From contig CALBDO010000003.1 in NCBI GenBank assembly GCA_937927515.1, forward strand, positions 1 through 64,000: a DNA stretch of 64,000 nucleotides, given 5' to 3'. A program made the position numbers and the translations under genes. Of the stretch, positions 61,082 to 64,000 are shown one piece after another. The DNA comes from Candidatus Kapaibacterium sp. GTDB taxonomy: Bacteria > Bacteroidota > Ignavibacteria > Kapaibacteriales > UBA2268. The notes under the pieces were generated by a model. It made no database searches and was not told the DNA's origin. It saw only the letters and a list, made by a program, of their open reading frames with translations. Positions within the stretch are counted from its first letter, which is position 1; the number at the start of each line of letters is the position of its first letter.

Positions 61082-63004
61082 TTAAAAGGATAAACTAAAA
61101 CCAATGTTAAAGCTAAAGCCAGCTTGTGGATATCCCCAATCAGAGTAATAAAGTTCATCCAGTATATTTAGAAAAGTCGCATTTACCTCGAAACCTTTTA
61201 GTAGTTGATATGAAAGAGTTAAATTCAATAAATTATAATCTGGTAGCTTAAAAAATTCCTTTTTGTCGGAGTTGAAAGCAAACTGTTCATAGTTCGATTG
61301 CACTTGAACTTGTACATTTAAACCAAAAGCAAACAACTTTGTTATGGACAAATTCGATGAAAACTTTGGTCTTAGGGGCAGTATTTTGGAATTAGTATTA
61401 GGTGATTTGTTCTCGCTTTTCAAATAATTTAAATTCAAACTTACCAAGTAGTCATTTATATTGCAGTTTGCTTCGAATTCAATACCAGCAAAGAGAGCAT
61501 TTCCAATATTGACAAACTGACGGGATTTGTCTTCTAATGTAACAATATCTATCAAATCCCTAACAAAATTGTAGTAGAAGCAAGTACGAAAAGATATATT
61601 TTCGACAACAAGCGCTCTGATACCGAGCTCAAAATTATCCGAAAATTCTGACCTTAAATTAGGATTGGGTTTGTTTGCGCCTATAACCTCGGCATAAAAT
61701 TCTTTTAGCGTTGGAAAGCGACTTTTATGAGAGTAATTAATAAAAAAGTTTAAATATTCTGGGGAATAATTTAGTGCAAATTGGTAATTCAAGAAGTCTT
61801 CGGAGGCGCGCAAGTTTGAACCATTTGCGTACAAGGGTCTCAGTACATCGTAACTTAACCCAATCAGCCCACCGAACAATCCAAAAGAGAAATTCTGTTC
61901 TGCTGATAATGAAAAAAGTTGAGAGCGAAACATTTTCCAAGGCTCTGTAGTATTAGCTTGCTGTTCTTGAATGTCTCGATGAAGGGAGAAAGCAATCTTT
62001 GTTTGCTCAAATTTGTTCCATCGAATATCAAAGATGGCAGAGCCCCCAATTTTGGTGTATTTTTGTGTGGAATGAAATGCAGCTCGGGTTTTTTGAGTAG
62101 TATAAGTGCTATCATCAAAAGAATCAATGACATTTCCAATCGCGGTAATGAAAAGCATTGATTTGACTGAAATATTGTCCCAAATCTGTGCATTGAGAGA
62201 GTAATTTATAATCTCATTGTTCCATTCCGGCATTTTCCAAAATCTTGGCTTATTGGCTTCAAGGTTTGGGGGTATTCCCTTTTCACCACTTCCATGCAAA
62301 AAAACAATGCTATGTAGAAAATTGTTTGACACTTGATGAACAACTTTAGCAAACCCAGATAATAAACTCAAATGAGAATTGGGAATTTCAAATCGATTCC
62401 CTAAGTATTCAGTCGAACTGGTAAAATTCTTACCATTTAAATAATCACCAGCAACCAAGAAATAAAAATCTTTGAATTTTTGAGATGCCTTTAAACTTAA
62501 ATGTCTGGTAAAATTACCATAGTTAAGATTTGCCTCGATAAGGTTTACTTTGAAAATATTATCTGTAACAAAATTTATTGAACCACCAAGATTGTTAGCT
62601 CCATACAAAGTTGAACTTATTCCCTTCGATACAGTTACTTTAGATATCGGAACAACAGAGAATAAGCTTAGGTCTATCATACCATCGTATTGGTTAACAA
62701 TTGGAACACCATCAAAAAATACTCCAACTTGCCTTTGGTCAAAGCCTCGAAGTCTGAAATAGCCCTCGTTTTTTGAGTTCCGTAGAGACCGAATACCCGA
62801 AATTTCATTAAGTAAGTTGTCGAGAGTAAAATATTGATTTCGTGCGATTTTGGTAATTGTAAAATCTATTATAGATGTACTTTTTTCAATTTGTTTGTCT
62901 TCGGAAACAACTATAATCTCGTTAAGATGAAAAACTTTGGGTTCCTCACTGGAAAAGAGACTGCAATAGAGTAAAAATAGCATAAAAATGATTAGTTTCT
63001 TCAT
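61082..63004 (-). CDS. TonB-dependent receptor
   Basis: Plug 'FDQRQVGVFFDGVPIVNQYDGMIDLSLFSVVPISKVTVSKGISSTLYGANNLGGSINFVT', C-terminal barrel 'NIGFSLSF'. Confidence 0.92.
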   Translation of the reverse strand: MKKLIIFMLFLLYCSLFSSEEPKVFHLNEIIVVSEDKQIEKSTSIIDFTITKIARNQYFTLDNLLNEISGIRSLRNSKNEGYFRLRGFDQRQVGVFFDGVPIVNQYDGMIDLSLFSVVPISKVTVSKGISSTLYGANNLGGSINFVTDNIFKVNLIEANLNYGNFTRHLSLKASQKFKDFYFLVAGDYLNGKNFTSSTEYLGNRFEIPNSHLSLLSGFAKVVHQVSNNFLHSIVFLHGSGEKGIPPNLEANKPRFWKMPEWNNEIINYSLNAQIWDNISVKSMLFITAIGNVIDSFDDSTYTTQKTRAAFHSTQKYTKIGGSAIFDIRWNKFEQTKIAFSLHRDIQEQQANTTEPWKMFRSQLFSLSAEQNFSFGLFGGLIGLSYDVLRPLYANGSNLRASEDFLNYQFALNYSPEYLNFFINYSHKSRFPTLKEFYAEVIGANKPNPNLRSEFSDNFELGIRALVVENISFRTCFYYNFVRDLIDIVTLEDKSRQFVNIGNALFAGIEFEANCNINDYLVSLNLNYLKSENKSPNTNSKILPLRPKFSSNLSITKLFAFGLNVQVQVQSNYEQFAFNSDKKEFFKLPDYNLLNLTLSYQLLKGFEVNATFLNILDELYYSDWGYPQAGFSFNIGFSLSF

Positions 63005-63555
63005 TTGACCTCCGAACTATCTTGGTGAAAAATTTTATCATTTACTGTTAATATTTCTGCCAAAAAGTTGGCAATAAAATCAAACAACATAGAAATTCTA
63101 GGTCTTGAAAATTTAAAATTTTTAAAATGCTCAATGGCTATATTTGAAATAAGCCTGTAACTACTCATTGCAATATCCATAAATTGCTGGGAATCTTGAA
63201 CTTCCATTCGTATTAAGAGTTTTTTGGAAGAGAAGTTTAGAAGTAATAGATTAGAGAAACCAAACAAAAGAATCGCCCTAAGGCTCATTCGAAGAGACAT
63301 TTCCATGTAATTAAAATCGTATCCGATGTTAAATGGAAGCACAAAATCTTTTTTTTCACCAAACATTGGGTAAATGAAAATTAAAATTCCAATAAAACCA
63401 AGAAAGTGTTTACTTTTTAAACGAAAAAAAACGGTTCGTTCAGTGAAAAAAAGGAATACTAAATATAAGACAACGATTATGCAAAAATAATACAATGGTA
63501 TCAACAAGCCAACCACAAGAAGAAGAATTGGCAAAATGATTTTAACTATTTTCAT
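63001..63555 (-). CDS. Small integral membrane protein, possible ECF/CbiQ-like T component
   Basis: 184 aa, hydrophobic, overlaps the TonB receptor by 4 nt; family not recognised with confidence. Confidence 0.5.
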   Translation of the reverse strand: MKIVKIILPILLLVVGLLIPLYYFCIIVVLYLVFLFFTERTVFFRLKSKHFLGFIGILIFIYPMFGEKKDFVLPFNIGYDFNYMEMSLRMSLRAILLFGFSNLLLLNFSSKKLLIRMEVQDSQQFMDIAMSSYRLISNIAIEHFKNFKFSRPRISMLFDFIANFLAEILTVNDKIFHQDSSEVK

Positions 63556-64000
63556 ATTTTCGTAGTAATATTAATTTTGTTTTTTCACTTAATTTGAAAC
63601 CAAACAAGCCTGCAAGAGTGCCCAAAATGATATGAATTAACAAATAGCCAAGAACTAAAAATAAAGCATATGTATTTTTTGCCACTGGTAATTGTATGAA
63701 TTTGCCAAATATAGCCACGTATACTTTTATTATATCTAAACCGAAGAAGAAAATCTGGGCAATTAAAGAATGCATGAAAGTGTAAAAAAGAACAGCTGCA
63801 CCACATAACATTGAGCTGAATAAGTTGGGCTTGAATACTAGAAACGTAAGCTCTGCAAAGAAGCTTTCTAAAAAAATAGCAATGATAGGGTTAAGGATAA
63901 AAATACCTGTTAAAGATGTTTTAATTGTTATTGTAATCATGCCAAGCAATATTAGTGAACCACGATAATGCAAGATGTTTTTTGCAAAAACTAACAAACC
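63542..64000 (-). CDS. Integral membrane protein, possible ECF S-component-like (probably 5'-truncated by the window edge)
   Basis: Open to the window end; polytopic, 'IHIILGTLAGLFGFKL'. Confidence 0.5.
   Translation of the reverse strand, partial: GLLVFAKNILHYRGSLILLGMITITIKTSLTGIFILNPIIAIFLESFFAELTFLVFKPNLFSSMLCGAAVLFYTFMHSLIAQIFFFGLDIIKVYVAIFGKFIQLPVAKNTYALFLVLGYLLIHIILGTLAGLFGFKLSEKTKLILLRKYENS

Overview
AT-rich 64 kb bacterial chromosome segment. It looks like the Bacteroidota/Ignavibacteria/Chlorobi group, inferred from type IX secretion (T9SS) sorting-like C-termini, a PorW/SprE-like lipoprotein, several TonB-dependent receptors and a clade II-like nosZ. Left to right: (1) the leader end of a CRISPR array (4 perfect 37-nt repeats, continuing past the left edge) with a type I-B cas operon, all on the minus strand; (2) a tyrosine phenol-lyase-like gene, a flippase, pyrE, a dockerin/T9SS secreted protein and a TonB receptor; (3) NUDIX-parA-parB, uvrC, HAD, nadD, rpmG (too short for the ORF track), serC and clpS; (4) a chemosensory cluster (cheB, cheA, cheZ-like, two cheY, cheR, HEAT-repeat protein) running into an NtrC/NtrB-like pair and a PorW/SprE-like gene; (5) an SSS symporter, gpsA, plsY and a metal-type TonB receptor locus with a foldable intergenic element; (6) serA plus a DUF1015-like protein, then a ~2 kb gene-poor stretch; (7) a nitrous oxide reductase operon; (8) a convergent set encoding Rieske, b-type membrane, YceI, CxxCH/T9SS, Ig-like and beta-barrel proteins; (9) an operon of mobA, a THEP1-like NTPase, a TonB receptor and two small membrane proteins. 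Strongest candidates for undescribed biology are the Rieske/cyt b/YceI/CxxCH module, the TonB/membrane/THEP1/MobA operon, and the structured element before the TonB receptor at 41.86 kb. All assignments come from reading the sequence; no database search was run.
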